From CAYXDO01 sp964463485 (GTDB lineage: Bacteria; Myxococcota; Kuafuiibacteriia; Kuafuiibacteriales; Kuafuiibacteriaceae): a stretch of DNA of 64,000 nt. Positions 10,752 through 19,291 of the stretch are shown piece by piece. The position numbers were made by a program, and so were the translations under genes. The first letter of the stretch is position 1. Each line of letters starts with the position of its first letter. Below the pieces are notes generated by a model. The model did no database searches and was not told the origin of the DNA. It saw only the letters and a list, made by a program, of their open reading frames with translations. The stretch lies in NCBI GenBank assembly GCA_964463485.1, contig CAYXDO010000015.1, forward strand, positions 1 through 64,000, given 5' to 3'.

Positions 10752-11953
10752 GACAGCGCCTCGAACAGGGTCGCTTCGCCCTGACCGACGCCCACACAGA
10801 GCGTCGCGAGTCCGAGCTTCCGCTTCGTCCGTCTCAGCTCATGCAGCAACGAGGCCACGATGCGGACCCCGCTGGCTCCGAGGGGGTGCCCGAGCGCGAT
10901 CGCGCCGCCCTTTGGATTGACCCGAGTCGGATCGAGCTCGAGGGACCGGATCACCGCGAGCGATTGAGCCGCAAAGGCCTCGTTGAGCTCGATCAGATCG
11001 ACGTCCTTCAGCGACACGTTCGTTCGTTCACAAAGTTTCTTCACCGCAGGGACCGGACCAATGCCCATACGACGGGGGCTCACTCCGGCCGAAGCGGCCC
11101 CTCTCCACAAGGCCATGGGCGCGAGCCCGTGAGCATCGACCGCCCGGCGCGAGGCCAGCACGACACACGCGGCGCCGTCGTTCAGCGTGCTCGAGTTGCC
11201 GGCCGTGACGGTGCCGCCTTTTCTGAAGGCTGGCTCGAGCTTCGCGAGCCTCTCGAGGGTCGAGTCTGCCCGCGGCCCTTCGTCTTTCATCACTACGGTC
11301 GCCGGGCCCTTCCGCTCGGCGATAGAGACGGAGACACGCTCCGCGTCGAACCAACCGTTGGCCTCGGCGGTCAGCGCCTTTTGGTGGCTCTCGAAGGCAT
11401 ATCGGTCTTGATCGACACGCGAGATCCGAAATTCTTCGACCAGGTTCTCGGCCGTCTCGCCCATGGCCTCCAAGGGAAAGAGCGCCTCGAGCTTCGGATT
11501 TGGAAATCGCCAACCGAGCGACGTGTCGAACATCGTTCGGTTGCCGCTGGCAAAGTTGGCCGTGCCTTTCTCCACCACCAGCGGCGCGCGCGTCATGCTC
11601 TCGACCCCACCCGCCAAGACGATGTCTGCTTCGCCGACGGCGATCTGGCGGGCTCCCGCGTTGATCGCCGCGAGCCCGGACGCGCACAGCCGATTGATCG
11701 TCATCCCTGGCACGCTCTCGGGAAGACCGGCGATCAGGAGCGCCATGCGAGCGACGTTGCGGTTGTCTTCTCCTGCTTGGTTCGCGCAGCCGGCGACGAC
11801 CTCGTCGACGCGATCGAGCGGAATCGACGTCCGCTTCAGGACTTCCGCGAGCGCGACCGCGAGGAGATCGTCTGGTCTTACGCGCTCAAGGGCTCCGCGG
11901 ATTCTCCCGATGGGAGTGCGAAGCGCGTCCACGACGAAGACGTCGGCGTTCAT
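10748..11953 (-). CDS. Acetyl-CoA C-acyltransferase (thiolase)
   Basis: A 401-residue thiolase that would cleave 3-oxoacyl-CoA with CoA or condense acyl-CoAs. The acylated Cys lies in RLCASGLAAI (Cys90). The later active-site motifs NPKGGAIALGHPLGASG (His) and TLCVGVGQGEA (second Cys) are intact, as is GNSSTLNDGAA. I use the ATG at 11953 (MNADVFVVDALRTPIGR), which fits the family N-terminus better than the longer ORF. It is first in a two-gene operon with the aldehyde dehydrogenase, and divergent from the isoaspartyl peptidase 44 bp away. PcaF-type or fatty-acid thiolase activity cannot be told apart from sequence alone. Confidence 0.95.
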   Translation of the reverse strand: MNADVFVVDALRTPIGRIRGALERVRPDDLLAVALAEVLKRTSIPLDRVDEVVAGCANQAGEDNRNVARMALLIAGLPESVPGMTINRLCASGLAAINAGARQIAVGEADIVLAGGVESMTRAPLVVEKGTANFASGNRTMFDTSLGWRFPNPKLEALFPLEAMGETAENLVEEFRISRVDQDRYAFESHQKALTAEANGWFDAERVSVSIAERKGPATVVMKDEGPRADSTLERLAKLEPAFRKGGTVTAGNSSTLNDGAACVVLASRRAVDAHGLAPMALWRGAASAGVSPRRMGIGPVPAVKKLCERTNVSLKDVDLIELNEAFAAQSLAVIRSLELDPTRVNPKGGAIALGHPLGASGVRIVASLLHELRRTKRKLGLATLCVGVGQGEATLFEALS

Positions 11954-11997
11954 GCGGGGCGAAGCTATCACAGGTTCGTCGTGGTATGAGGCACGCG

Positions 11998-12894
11998 ATG
12001 AGCACCGGCTGGACGAGCTCACGTCCCGCGTCGTTTTCGATCATCGTGCACGGTGGCGCGGGAACGATCGACGATTCCCAGGAGCCCAGGCACCGAAGCG
12101 GGTGTGAGCGGGCGACCCACGCGGGCCAACGCGTTCTGCTCGACGGAGGAACTGCGCTCGATGCGGTCGTCGCAGCGATCCATGTGCTCGAAGACGATCC
12201 GGTGTTCAACGCAGGCCGCGGGTCGACCGTGGACGCCGAAGGCATGGTCACCTGCGACGCGGCCTTGATGCGCGGAGAGGACCTCGCGTTCGGCGCAGCG
12301 GGAGCCGTTGCGGGCGTAGCGAATCCGATCGATCTCGCGCGCGCGATCTTGGAGGACGGGAAGTATTCCTTCCTGGTTGGCCCCGGCGCGATCCGGTTCG
12401 CCCGAGCCCATGGAGTACGGCTGATCGATCCATCTCAATTGGAAGCAGACCCGTCGAGGTCGAAGTGGTGGACGACCCGCGCGGAGAAGCCGACAGGCGA
12501 CACGGTCGGAGCAGTCGCCAAAGATGCGCGGGGTCGGCTCGCGGCGGCGACCTCCACCGGCGGCCTCTTGGGGAAATATGCGGGACGCGTCGGTGACTCA
12601 CCGATCGCGGGCGCAGGCACGTACGCGCGTGATGATTGGGGCGCCGCCAGCGCGACTGGCCACGGAGAGACGTTGATGAAAGTGCTCGCCGCGTACGCCG
12701 CGATTCGAGCGATGTTGGCGGCCGAGCCGTCGGAGGCGCTGGTCGAGACTCTCGAGGAAGGCTTACGGCGAGTAGGCGGCCGCGGCGGATTGATCGCTGC
12801 CTTGCCGGACGGTCGCTTGGCATGGGCCCGTAACACGTTGCACATGGGCTATGCGTATGCTCTGGACGATGGAGCGGTCGTGTCGGGGTTTTGA
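11998..12894 (+). CDS. Isoaspartyl peptidase / L-asparaginase (Ntn hydrolase)
   Basis: 298 residues. The precursor should autocleave before Thr169 (GDTVGAVA), giving alpha and beta subunits. Hallmarks are IIVHGGAGTID, the FNAGRGS motif, DAALM and GATSTGG-like ATSTGGLLGKYAGRVGDSPI. The family hydrolyses isoaspartyl dipeptides and asparagine. The start at 11998 has a gagg ribosome site about 7 bases upstream; an in-frame ATG at 11986 is the alternative. It is monocistronic in appearance, with bL28 following 74 bp later. Confidence 0.93.
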   Translation: MSTGWTSSRPASFSIIVHGGAGTIDDSQEPRHRSGCERATHAGQRVLLDGGTALDAVVAAIHVLEDDPVFNAGRGSTVDAEGMVTCDAALMRGEDLAFGAAGAVAGVANPIDLARAILEDGKYSFLVGPGAIRFARAHGVRLIDPSQLEADPSRSKWWTTRAEKPTGDTVGAVAKDARGRLAAATSTGGLLGKYAGRVGDSPIAGAGTYARDDWGAASATGHGETLMKVLAAYAAIRAMLAAEPSEALVETLEEGLRRVGGRGGLIAALPDGRLAWARNTLHMGYAYALDDGAVVSGF

Positions 12895-12968
12895 CGCGAA
12901 CAAAGTCCTTGCGGCGGCGTTCGATCGCGTGCTACCTGCCGGCTCCCCGTTAGGAACGGAGAATACTC

Positions 12969-13184
12969 ATGGCGAAGTGCCAACTTACCGGTAAAGCGTT
13001 CATGACCGGCCGACTCGTCTCGCACTCCAATCGCAAGACGCAGACCCGCCGTTACGTGAACATCCGCAGCAAGCGGATTTGGGACCCCGAGAAGGGCGCC
13101 TTCGTCAGGGTCAAGATCTCGACGCGAGCGCTCCGAACCCTCTCCAGGAAGGGTTGGGAAGCGTTTGGGGACGGGAAGAGGTAG
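12969..13184 (+). CDS. rpmB: 50S ribosomal protein bL28, zinc-ligand-free type
   Basis: 71 residues: MAKCQLTGKAFMTGRLVSHS, then NRKTQTRRYVNIRSKRIW, the classic bL28 core. It has a single Cys and lacks the two CxxC pairs of zinc-binding bL28, so it is the C-minus form. A good ribosome-binding site (ggag) lies about 7 bases before the ATG. It is followed 3 bp later by bS18, so the two are one operon. Confidence 0.97.
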   Translation: MAKCQLTGKAFMTGRLVSHSNRKTQTRRYVNIRSKRIWDPEKGAFVRVKISTRALRTLSRKGWEAFGDGKR

Positions 13185-13187
13185 CAG

Positions 13188-13532
13188 ATGAACGAGCGAG
13201 ATCGAGACCGCGGCGGCGATCGGGACCGCGACCGCGGAGATCGCGGCGATCGTGGAGATCGCGACTTCGACGACCGCGGTGGACGCGGTGGACGTCGACG
13301 GGGCACCAAGAAAAAGGTCGACCCTTTCATCGCGGACAAGACGCTGAAGGTCGATTGGCGTGATCCGCTCCTGCTCGGGCGGTTCATCAGCGACCGAGGA
13401 AAGATCGTGCCGCGCCGGGTGTCCGGCGTGACCGCGAAGAACCAGCGAAAGCTGAAGACCGCGATCAAACGGGCGCGCCAGGCTGCGCTGCTGCCTTACG
13501 GCGGCCATCGCGTTCCGCTACGCAACCTCTGA
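13188..13532 (+). CDS. rpsR: 30S ribosomal protein bS18 with RD/RG-rich N-terminal extension
   Basis: 114 residues, longer than the usual 70-90. The C-terminal 65 are typical bS18 (DPLLLGRFISDRGKIVPRR, SGVTAKNQRKLKTAIKRARQ, AALLPY). It has no Cys at all, so it is the zinc-free form. The first 40 residues are almost only Arg, Asp and Gly in RDRGD/RGG units, predicted disordered and possibly RNA-contacting. The usual rpsF-rpsR-rplI context is absent. Pairing with bL28 resembles the alternative ribosomal-protein operons seen under zinc limitation in other phyla, but I see no recognisable Zur box upstream. Confidence 0.95.
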   Translation: MNERDRDRGGDRDRDRGDRGDRGDRDFDDRGGRGGRRRGTKKKVDPFIADKTLKVDWRDPLLLGRFISDRGKIVPRRVSGVTAKNQRKLKTAIKRARQAALLPYGGHRVPLRNL

Positions 13533-13719
13533 GTCGATCCCGAGCTTCGTTCGCGACCACACCCGAGTCGGGCCACCGTCTCGTTGCGTTCAGCGTCATT
13601 TCCCGCTGCGTCGCAGCCGCGCGTTGACGGACGGATTTGCGTGATTGCGAAGTCCCTCTCCATGCGGGGCCAACTTTGATGTATCAAGCTGTCGGTCCTC
13701 GCTGGGCTCGGGAGAGATC

Positions 13720-15663
13720 GTGGCGGCAAGAGTAGCGAACTGCCCGAACTGCGGCGGGCGAGTCGAATTCAAAGCGGGCTCGTCTCTGCTCTCGGTTTGC
13801 ACATACTGCGGAAGCTGCGTCGCACGGGTCGGGGACGACATCACGCAGCTCGAGATCCTCGGCAAAGTCGCACCGCTCGCGAGCGTCGCCTCCCCGCTCT
13901 ATCTCGGCCTATCCGGCAAATACCAGCGAAAGGGCTTCACGCTCGTGGGCCGCTTGCAGCTCGACTACGGCCTGGGTCCTTGGAACGAGTGGTACGCGTC
14001 CTTCGATGACGGACGGTGGGGCTGGATCGCGGAGGCCCAAGGCAAGGTCTACGTGTTGTTCGGTCGCGAGCTCACGGGGCTCCCGCCTTACTCCCACTGG
14101 CGCGTAGGCACCTCCTTTCAGATCGGAGGCAAGCGATTTTCGGTCACCGAGCGGAGAAAGGCTCGATTCGTCTCCGCCGAAGGTGAGCTCCCGTTCGCCG
14201 TCGCGCCCTCCACTGAATTCAAATACTGCGACATCGAAGGCGAGGACGGTTCGTTCGGCACCTTGGACTTCGGCTCGGGCGAGGTGCTGGATCAAGTCTT
14301 CGTCGGCGTCGAGTCCGAATACGCCGCCCTCTTCGCCAAGTCGGACCTTCGCGAGACCACCGCCGAGGCCCCGAGCGCGGTCGGCCTGAACTGTCCCAAC
14401 TGCGGCTCCGCGGTGGCCCTCAGGGCGCCCGACGAAGCCCAGCGAGTCACCTGCCCTTCCTGCTCCTCCCTGCTCGACTGCGTGCAAGGCTCCACACTCA
14501 ATCTGCTCCAGGCCGCCAAACGAGCCGGTCCCGATCCCGCGATCCCCTTGGGCGCCAAAGGCTCTTACAAAGGCAAGAAGTGGGAAGTCTACGGCTACAT
14601 GGTCCGCAGCGTGGTCGTCGATTCGATCGAATACTCGTGGGATGAGTATCTGCTCAGAGGCAACGACCGGAGTTGGCGCTGGCTCACGTGCAGCAGCGGC
14701 CACTTCTCCTGGGTCGATCCGGTCGGCGCTGGCGCCGTCCGCGGGGGCTACGAGCCGATCTTGGCCGGCCGAAAATTCAAGCTCTTCCAGTCCGCGTCAG
14801 CCCGCGTAAAGTCACTGCGAGGTGAGTTCTACTGGAAAGTCGCAGTCGGAGACGTCGCTTCTGCCGAAGACTTCGTCAGCCCCCCGCTCGTCTTGTCCAA
14901 GGAGACCACCAGCGAGGAGCAGACTTGGTCCGTCGGAACCTATCTGACCCCTGCAGAAGTCACCGCCATCTTCGCCTCCGAAAAGAAACTCCGCCTGCCC
15001 TCCCCGACCGGAGTCGCGCCCAACCAACCGAACCCTCACGACAAGACTCGCTCGTCGGTCCTCAAGCTCGCCGGGATCCTCACCGCCGCCCTCGTCCTCG
15101 TCTCGTTCGGCGTCAAAGCCAGATCCCACGCCCTCGACATCTACGCGGCTACCCACATCCTCGAAAAGGGTGGCAAGCCTGACGCCAACGTCGTCGTCAC
15201 CGAGCCTTTCCAAATCGAGAAGACCAGCAACCTCGAAATCCAGGTCTCGTCGGACGTCTCGAACTCGTGGTTCTTCGTGGGCGGCGCGCTGATTTCCGAG
15301 GACACGGGGACCGTGCGGGAATTCAGCGTCGACGTCGGCTACTACCATGGCTACTCGGGCGGAGAATCCTGGTCCGAGGGCAGCACCTCCGACAGCGTCT
15401 ATCTCGGTGGCGTCGAACCCGGGAAGTACGTCATGCGCCTCGACCCCCAATGGGACTCCGTCGGTTACAATTTGTCCGGCGCCCAAGGTCTCCAGCTCGC
15501 GACCCAGTATCAAATCAGAGCCGTCTCCGACGTCTTCCTCTGGTCACACGCCTTCACCTTCGGTGCGTTGCTGTGGATCTTTCCGATCTTGATCGTCGCC
15601 CTCTACTCCACCTTCGAAAAACGAAGGTGGGCCGAGAGCGACTTCGCCGGCGGTGAGGAATGA
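13720..15663 (+). CDS. Double zinc-ribbon, double DUF4178 membrane protein
   Basis: 647 residues from a GTG at 13720 that has ggagag directly upstream; no ATG fits. A zinc ribbon (CPNCGG and CTYCGSC, about residues 8-32) leads into the first DUF4178 (LYLGLSGKYQRKGFTLVGRL, WYASFDDGRWGWI). A second ribbon (CPNCGS and CPSC, about 222-250) leads into the second DUF4178 (IPLGAKGSYKGKKWEVYGYM, WRWLTCSSGHFSWV). Membrane helices lie at about 445-467 and 609-632 with an extracytoplasmic domain between them. It is the first gene of the DUF350/SpeE operon. DUF4178 has no proven biochemical role, but it recurs with DUF350 and membrane SpeE proteins. Confidence 0.92.
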   Translation: MAARVANCPNCGGRVEFKAGSSLLSVCTYCGSCVARVGDDITQLEILGKVAPLASVASPLYLGLSGKYQRKGFTLVGRLQLDYGLGPWNEWYASFDDGRWGWIAEAQGKVYVLFGRELTGLPPYSHWRVGTSFQIGGKRFSVTERRKARFVSAEGELPFAVAPSTEFKYCDIEGEDGSFGTLDFGSGEVLDQVFVGVESEYAALFAKSDLRETTAEAPSAVGLNCPNCGSAVALRAPDEAQRVTCPSCSSLLDCVQGSTLNLLQAAKRAGPDPAIPLGAKGSYKGKKWEVYGYMVRSVVVDSIEYSWDEYLLRGNDRSWRWLTCSSGHFSWVDPVGAGAVRGGYEPILAGRKFKLFQSASARVKSLRGEFYWKVAVGDVASAEDFVSPPLVLSKETTSEEQTWSVGTYLTPAEVTAIFASEKKLRLPSPTGVAPNQPNPHDKTRSSVLKLAGILTAALVLVSFGVKARSHALDIYAATHILEKGGKPDANVVVTEPFQIEKTSNLEIQVSSDVSNSWFFVGGALISEDTGTVREFSVDVGYYHGYSGGESWSEGSTSDSVYLGGVEPGKYVMRLDPQWDSVGYNLSGAQGLQLATQYQIRAVSDVFLWSHAFTFGALLWIFPILIVALYSTFEKRRWAESDFAGGEE

Positions 15664-15666
15664 GTC

Positions 15667-15864
15667 GTGGCTGAAATGACTTTTGCAAGCAAGCTCTACG
15701 CTCTGTTCGGAGGCGCGCTGCTCGTTTCCTATCTCGTCATGGAGCACCGAGGCTCGGTGTGGTTCGGCTCCGACGAGCGAGCTCAAATCCCCCAAGAAGC
15801 CAGGGGACAACGCGGCTACCGAACCCATGTCTTTTGGCACACCGGATTTCAGGGAGGTAAGTAG
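15667..15864 (+). CDS. Small membrane protein of the DUF4178-DUF350 operon
   Basis: 65 residues from a GTG three bases after the DUF4178 stop. One N-terminal helix (KLYALFGGALLVSYLVM) is followed by a short polar tail (RGYRTHVFWHTGFQGGK). The stop codon TAG shares its last base with the GTG of the DUF350 gene. I do not recognise the family. The position suggests a small subunit of the same membrane complex. Confidence 0.75.
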   Translation: MAEMTFASKLYALFGGALLVSYLVMEHRGSVWFGSDERAQIPQEARGQRGYRTHVFWHTGFQGGK

Positions 15865-16082
15865 TGTTCTTCGAAACACAACAAGGTCACATGATCGCCT
15901 CGGTCGTCTACGCCCTCATCGGCGTGGGCATCTTCGCCGTCGCGTTCATCCTGCTCGAGAAGATCGCCCCGTTCTCACTGCGCAAGGAGCTGGCGGAAGA
16001 TGACAACGTGGCCGTGGGTATCGTCCTCGGCTCCATCGTCATCGGACTCTCGATCATCATCGCCGCCGCCATCGGGTCGTGA
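15864..16082 (+). CDS. DUF350 two-helix membrane protein
   Basis: 72 residues with two hydrophobic helices (VVYALIGVGIFAVAFILLE and VAVGIVLGSIVIGLSIIIAA) separated by the polar loop RKELAEDDN, the standard layout of a DUF350 unit. The GTG start overlaps the preceding stop by one base. DUF350 proteins are small integral membrane proteins of unknown function, often beside SpeE-like or ATP-grasp enzymes. Confidence 0.88.
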   Translation: MFFETQQGHMIASVVYALIGVGIFAVAFILLEKIAPFSLRKELAEDDNVAVGIVLGSIVIGLSIIIAAAIGS

Positions 16083-16107
16083 TCGGTCCCGCCCAGGCGG
16101 GTCGCTC

Positions 16108-17691
16108 ATGAGCACAGAGGAAGGCACCGAGCGCTCGGCCCCCGATCGATCCGCGCCCAAAACGGGCGAGATCGACGGACCCGCGGTCCTCGTCGCGGTC
16201 TTTCTCATCGCCACAGCAGGGCTCATCTACGAGCTGGTCGCGGCGGCGCTGTCGAGCTATCTCCTCGGAGACTCCGTCACTCAGTTCTCCACCGTGATCG
16301 GCGCGTACCTCTCCGCGATGGGAGTGGGCGCCTGGCTCTCTCGTGCCGTCGACCGAAAGCTCGCCAGACGCTTCGTCGAGATCGAGCTCTCGGTCGGGGT
16401 GATCGGCGGATTCTCCGCGGCGATCTTGTTCCTCGCCTTCGCCCGTTTTCCTTTTTTCCGACTTACGCTTTATGGGTTGGTGGGACTCATCGGCACCCTC
16501 GTCGGCCTCGAAATTCCGCTCTTGATGAGGATCCTGAAGGACCGCTACGACACCAAGGAGCTCGTCGCACGCGTGCTCTCGGCCGACTACCTGGGCGCGC
16601 TGGTGGCTTCGTTGTTCTTTCCGCTCTTCCTGGTGCCCCAGCTGGGACTCGTCCGCGGCGCGCTGGTCGTCGGCGCGATCAACGCGGCCGTGGCGATCTG
16701 GTCCACCTACCTCTTCAAACAGTTGCTCTCGAAAACGGAAGCCTCTTGGCTGCGCGTCGAGTCCACCCTTGGGTTGCTCGCGCTGGCCCTCGGCATCGCC
16801 TTCGCCGGTGAGTTCACGAGCTGGGCGGAAGAGGATCTGTATGCCGATCGAATCGTGTACGCGAAGACCAGCCCCTATCAGCGGATCGTCATGACTCGCG
16901 GCAAATCGGCCTTCTCTCTGTTCCTCAACGGAAACCTGCAATTCTCGAGCGCGGACGAGGCCCGTTATCACGAGGCGCTCGTACATCCGGCGTTTTCGGT
17001 GGCCACCTCTTCAGCTCCGGTCTCGAGGGTCCTCATCCTGGGCGGGGGTGATGGGCTGGCCCTTCGCGAGGTCTGGAAGTACCCATCCGTGGGGCGGGTG
17101 ACTTTGGTCGACCTGGACCCGGCGATGACCGAGTTGGCGACGACTCATCCACTCCTCGCGGCTCAAAACCGGGACTCTCTATCGGACCCTCGGGTCTCGG
17201 TCGTGTCTCGAGATGCGTTCGTCTACCTGGAGGAACGGCCAAAGGGAGAGTTGTTCGATCTCGCGATCGTCGACTTTCCGGACCCGAACAACTTTGCGCT
17301 GGGCAAGTTGTACACCCGACGGTTTTATCAGCGACTCGCCGCTGCGCTCGGACCCGAAGGAGTCATCGCCGTTCAGTCCACCTCTCCCTTGCTCGCGAGG
17401 AAGTCCTTCTGGATGATCGCGCACACGATCGCGTCCGTGGGGCTCTTCGTCCGCGCGTACCACGCCAACGTGCCCTCGTTCGGAGAGTGGGGATTCGTCT
17501 TGGCCGCCAAGCGCTCGTTCGAAGTGCCAAGCCGCCTCGACGTCGCTGAGCTTTCTTACCTGTCACCCAATGTCATGGCTTCGCTCTTCGAGTTCGGACC
17601 CGACGTCTCGGAGGTCGCGACGGAGATCAACCGACTCGACAATCAGTTGTTGGTTCGAACCTACGAATCGGAGTGGTCGCGGTGGTTTTGA
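16108..17691 (+). CDS. Membrane-bound aminopropyltransferase (SpeE-like)
   Basis: 527 residues. The N-terminal half (about residues 26-240) is a multi-helix membrane domain (LIATAGLIYELVAAALSSYL, IGAYLSAMGVGAWLSR, GLEIPLLMRI). The C-terminal half is a complete spermidine-synthase fold: SPYQRIVMT, FLNGNLQFSSADEARYHEAL, the decarboxylated-AdoMet site LILGGGDGLALREV (about 309-322) and IVDFPDPNN. The expected reaction is aminopropyl transfer to an amine at the membrane; the real acceptor is unknown. The start is the ATG at 16108, 25 bp after DUF350. It is in the same operon as the Tat flavoprotein and the membrane-only paralogue. Confidence 0.93.
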   Translation: MSTEEGTERSAPDRSAPKTGEIDGPAVLVAVFLIATAGLIYELVAAALSSYLLGDSVTQFSTVIGAYLSAMGVGAWLSRAVDRKLARRFVEIELSVGVIGGFSAAILFLAFARFPFFRLTLYGLVGLIGTLVGLEIPLLMRILKDRYDTKELVARVLSADYLGALVASLFFPLFLVPQLGLVRGALVVGAINAAVAIWSTYLFKQLLSKTEASWLRVESTLGLLALALGIAFAGEFTSWAEEDLYADRIVYAKTSPYQRIVMTRGKSAFSLFLNGNLQFSSADEARYHEALVHPAFSVATSSAPVSRVLILGGGDGLALREVWKYPSVGRVTLVDLDPAMTELATTHPLLAAQNRDSLSDPRVSVVSRDAFVYLEERPKGELFDLAIVDFPDPNNFALGKLYTRRFYQRLAAALGPEGVIAVQSTSPLLARKSFWMIAHTIASVGLFVRAYHANVPSFGEWGFVLAAKRSFEVPSRLDVAELSYLSPNVMASLFEFGPDVSEVATEINRLDNQLLVRTYESEWSRWF

Positions 17692-17710
17692 GCGGAATTC
17701 GAGGCCAGGG

Positions 17711-19291
17711 ATGAGCTCGACCCGCAGAGAGATCCTGGCCGCGGTCTTTGGCCTCTCCGCGATCTCCGGCTGCCGAACGCGCCCCGCCCTCGCGGGCGGG
17801 TTTGCGGGTCCATCGATGGACGTTGGTCACCAGCTGCGTGATGGGTTCTCGCCCGAACCCATGGAGACGCGTGAGGTCGAGATCGTGATCGCGGGCGGGG
17901 GTGTCGCGGGGCTCGCCGCGGGATGGTGCCTCAGCAGAAGCTCGGCGGAGTTCGTTCTCTTGGAGCTCGAACCGCACGTCGGCGGGACCGCCGCGGGCAC
18001 CGAGGTCCTCGGCATCCCCTGCCCGACCGGCGCCCACTACCTCGTCGCCCCACCCAAGGAGAATGTCGACCTGGTGGCGCTCCTCGACGAGCTCGGGATC
18101 ATCGAGCGATTCGCCGATGATGGCTCTCCCGTCTACGACGAGGCCCACTTGGTTGGATCGCCCGAGGAGCGGGTCTTTCACCGCGGCTATTGGCACGAAG
18201 GTCTGGTCCCTTTGGAGAGTGCGACAAAATTGGACCGCGAAGAGCTCCGTCGGTTCGAGCTCGAGATGTCGAGGTGGATCGGTCGTCGAGACGCCGATGG
18301 GCGGCGTGCGTTCGACATTCCGGTCGCGAATGGCTCGGACGACGCCGCGGTGCGCGCTCTCGACGAAATGACGGCTTCGGAGTGGCTGAAACGGAATGGG
18401 TTTGGCTCGAAGCTGTTGCTTCGGGCCGTGGAGTACGAATGCCTCGATGACTTCGGCTCGGGCCTCGACGAGACCAGCGCGTGGGCGATGATTCACTACC
18501 ACTGCGCGCGAACGCCCGCGCCAGGGGCACAGAGCGCTCCGTTCTTGAGTTGGCCGGACGGAAACGGCTACCTCGTCGCGGGAATGGCCGCAAAGCTCGG
18601 GCGACGAATCCTCGGATCACAGCTCGTCACCAGCATCAGCCCGGCCGAGGACGGTCGTCGGGCCGGAGTCATCAGCCACGATCCGGTCTCGAGGCGGACC
18701 GTGAGGTACCTCGCCGAGAGCGTCATCGTCGCGTTGCCTTCCTTCGTGAGGCGGCGCGTTCTTCGCGGATACGGGCTCGAGGACCCTTGGGCTCCCTCGT
18801 ACGCACCCTGGTTGGTGGCGAACATCCACCTCTCGAAGCGACCCGACTATCGCGGCTTCCCGACCGCGTGGGACAACGTCCTGTGGGACAGCAAGTCGCT
18901 CGGGTACACCGTCGCAACTCATCAGATGATCGAAGATCGGGGACCCACGGTCTGGACCTATTACATGACCTTCCCAGGCGACGAGGCCCGGGCCCGCCGT
19001 GACTTGATGTCGCTCGACTTCAAGACGACCGCAGAGGGAATCTCGAGCGACCTGGCTCGCGCCCACTTGGGGCTCGAGGCGTGTGTCGATCGCATGGAGA
19101 TCTCGAGACTCGGTCACGCCATGCCTAAACCCAAGCCCGGGACCTTCACGTCCGCGACTCGGCGGCGCGCCGCGACGCCCGTAGGTCCGATCCACTTCGC
19201 CCACACCGATTTGTCCGGCATCGCTTTGTTCGAGGAGGCCTTCAGCCATGGCGTGCGGGCCGCGCGTGAGGTTCTGGAGCGCCGTTCGTGA
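17711..19291 (+). CDS. Tat-exported FAD-dependent amine-oxidase-like lipoprotein
   Basis: 526 residues. The N-terminus has a twin-arginine motif (STRREIL) and a lipobox (ISGC, Cys at about 20), so it should be exported folded and lipid-anchored. The Rossmann FAD motif is IAGGGVAGLAAG (about 61-72) followed by LLELEPHVGGTA, and further motifs (GAHYLVAPP, FLSWPDGNGYLVAGMAAKL) match the NAD(P)-binding/amine-oxidase superfamily. ATG at 17711 with an agg ribosome site. It is directly downstream of the membrane SpeE gene and overlaps the next gene by 4 bp (GTGA at 19288-19291). Oxidation of an amine or unsaturated lipid product of its neighbours is plausible but inferred. Confidence 0.88.
   Translation: MSSTRREILAAVFGLSAISGCRTRPALAGGFAGPSMDVGHQLRDGFSPEPMETREVEIVIAGGGVAGLAAGWCLSRSSAEFVLLELEPHVGGTAAGTEVLGIPCPTGAHYLVAPPKENVDLVALLDELGIIERFADDGSPVYDEAHLVGSPEERVFHRGYWHEGLVPLESATKLDREELRRFELEMSRWIGRRDADGRRAFDIPVANGSDDAAVRALDEMTASEWLKRNGFGSKLLLRAVEYECLDDFGSGLDETSAWAMIHYHCARTPAPGAQSAPFLSWPDGNGYLVAGMAAKLGRRILGSQLVTSISPAEDGRRAGVISHDPVSRRTVRYLAESVIVALPSFVRRRVLRGYGLEDPWAPSYAPWLVANIHLSKRPDYRGFPTAWDNVLWDSKSLGYTVATHQMIEDRGPTVWTYYMTFPGDEARARRDLMSLDFKTTAEGISSDLARAHLGLEACVDRMEISRLGHAMPKPKPGTFTSATRRRAATPVGPIHFAHTDLSGIALFEEAFSHGVRAAREVLERRS

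Noticed and set aside
13533..13719. Terminator after rpsR
   Set aside because: Only a 5-bp stem (gctgc/gcagc) with no U-tract.
16057..16986. Long minus-strand ORF opposite the SpeE gene
   Set aside because: Composition is typical of an antisense shadow in GC-rich DNA, with no motif.
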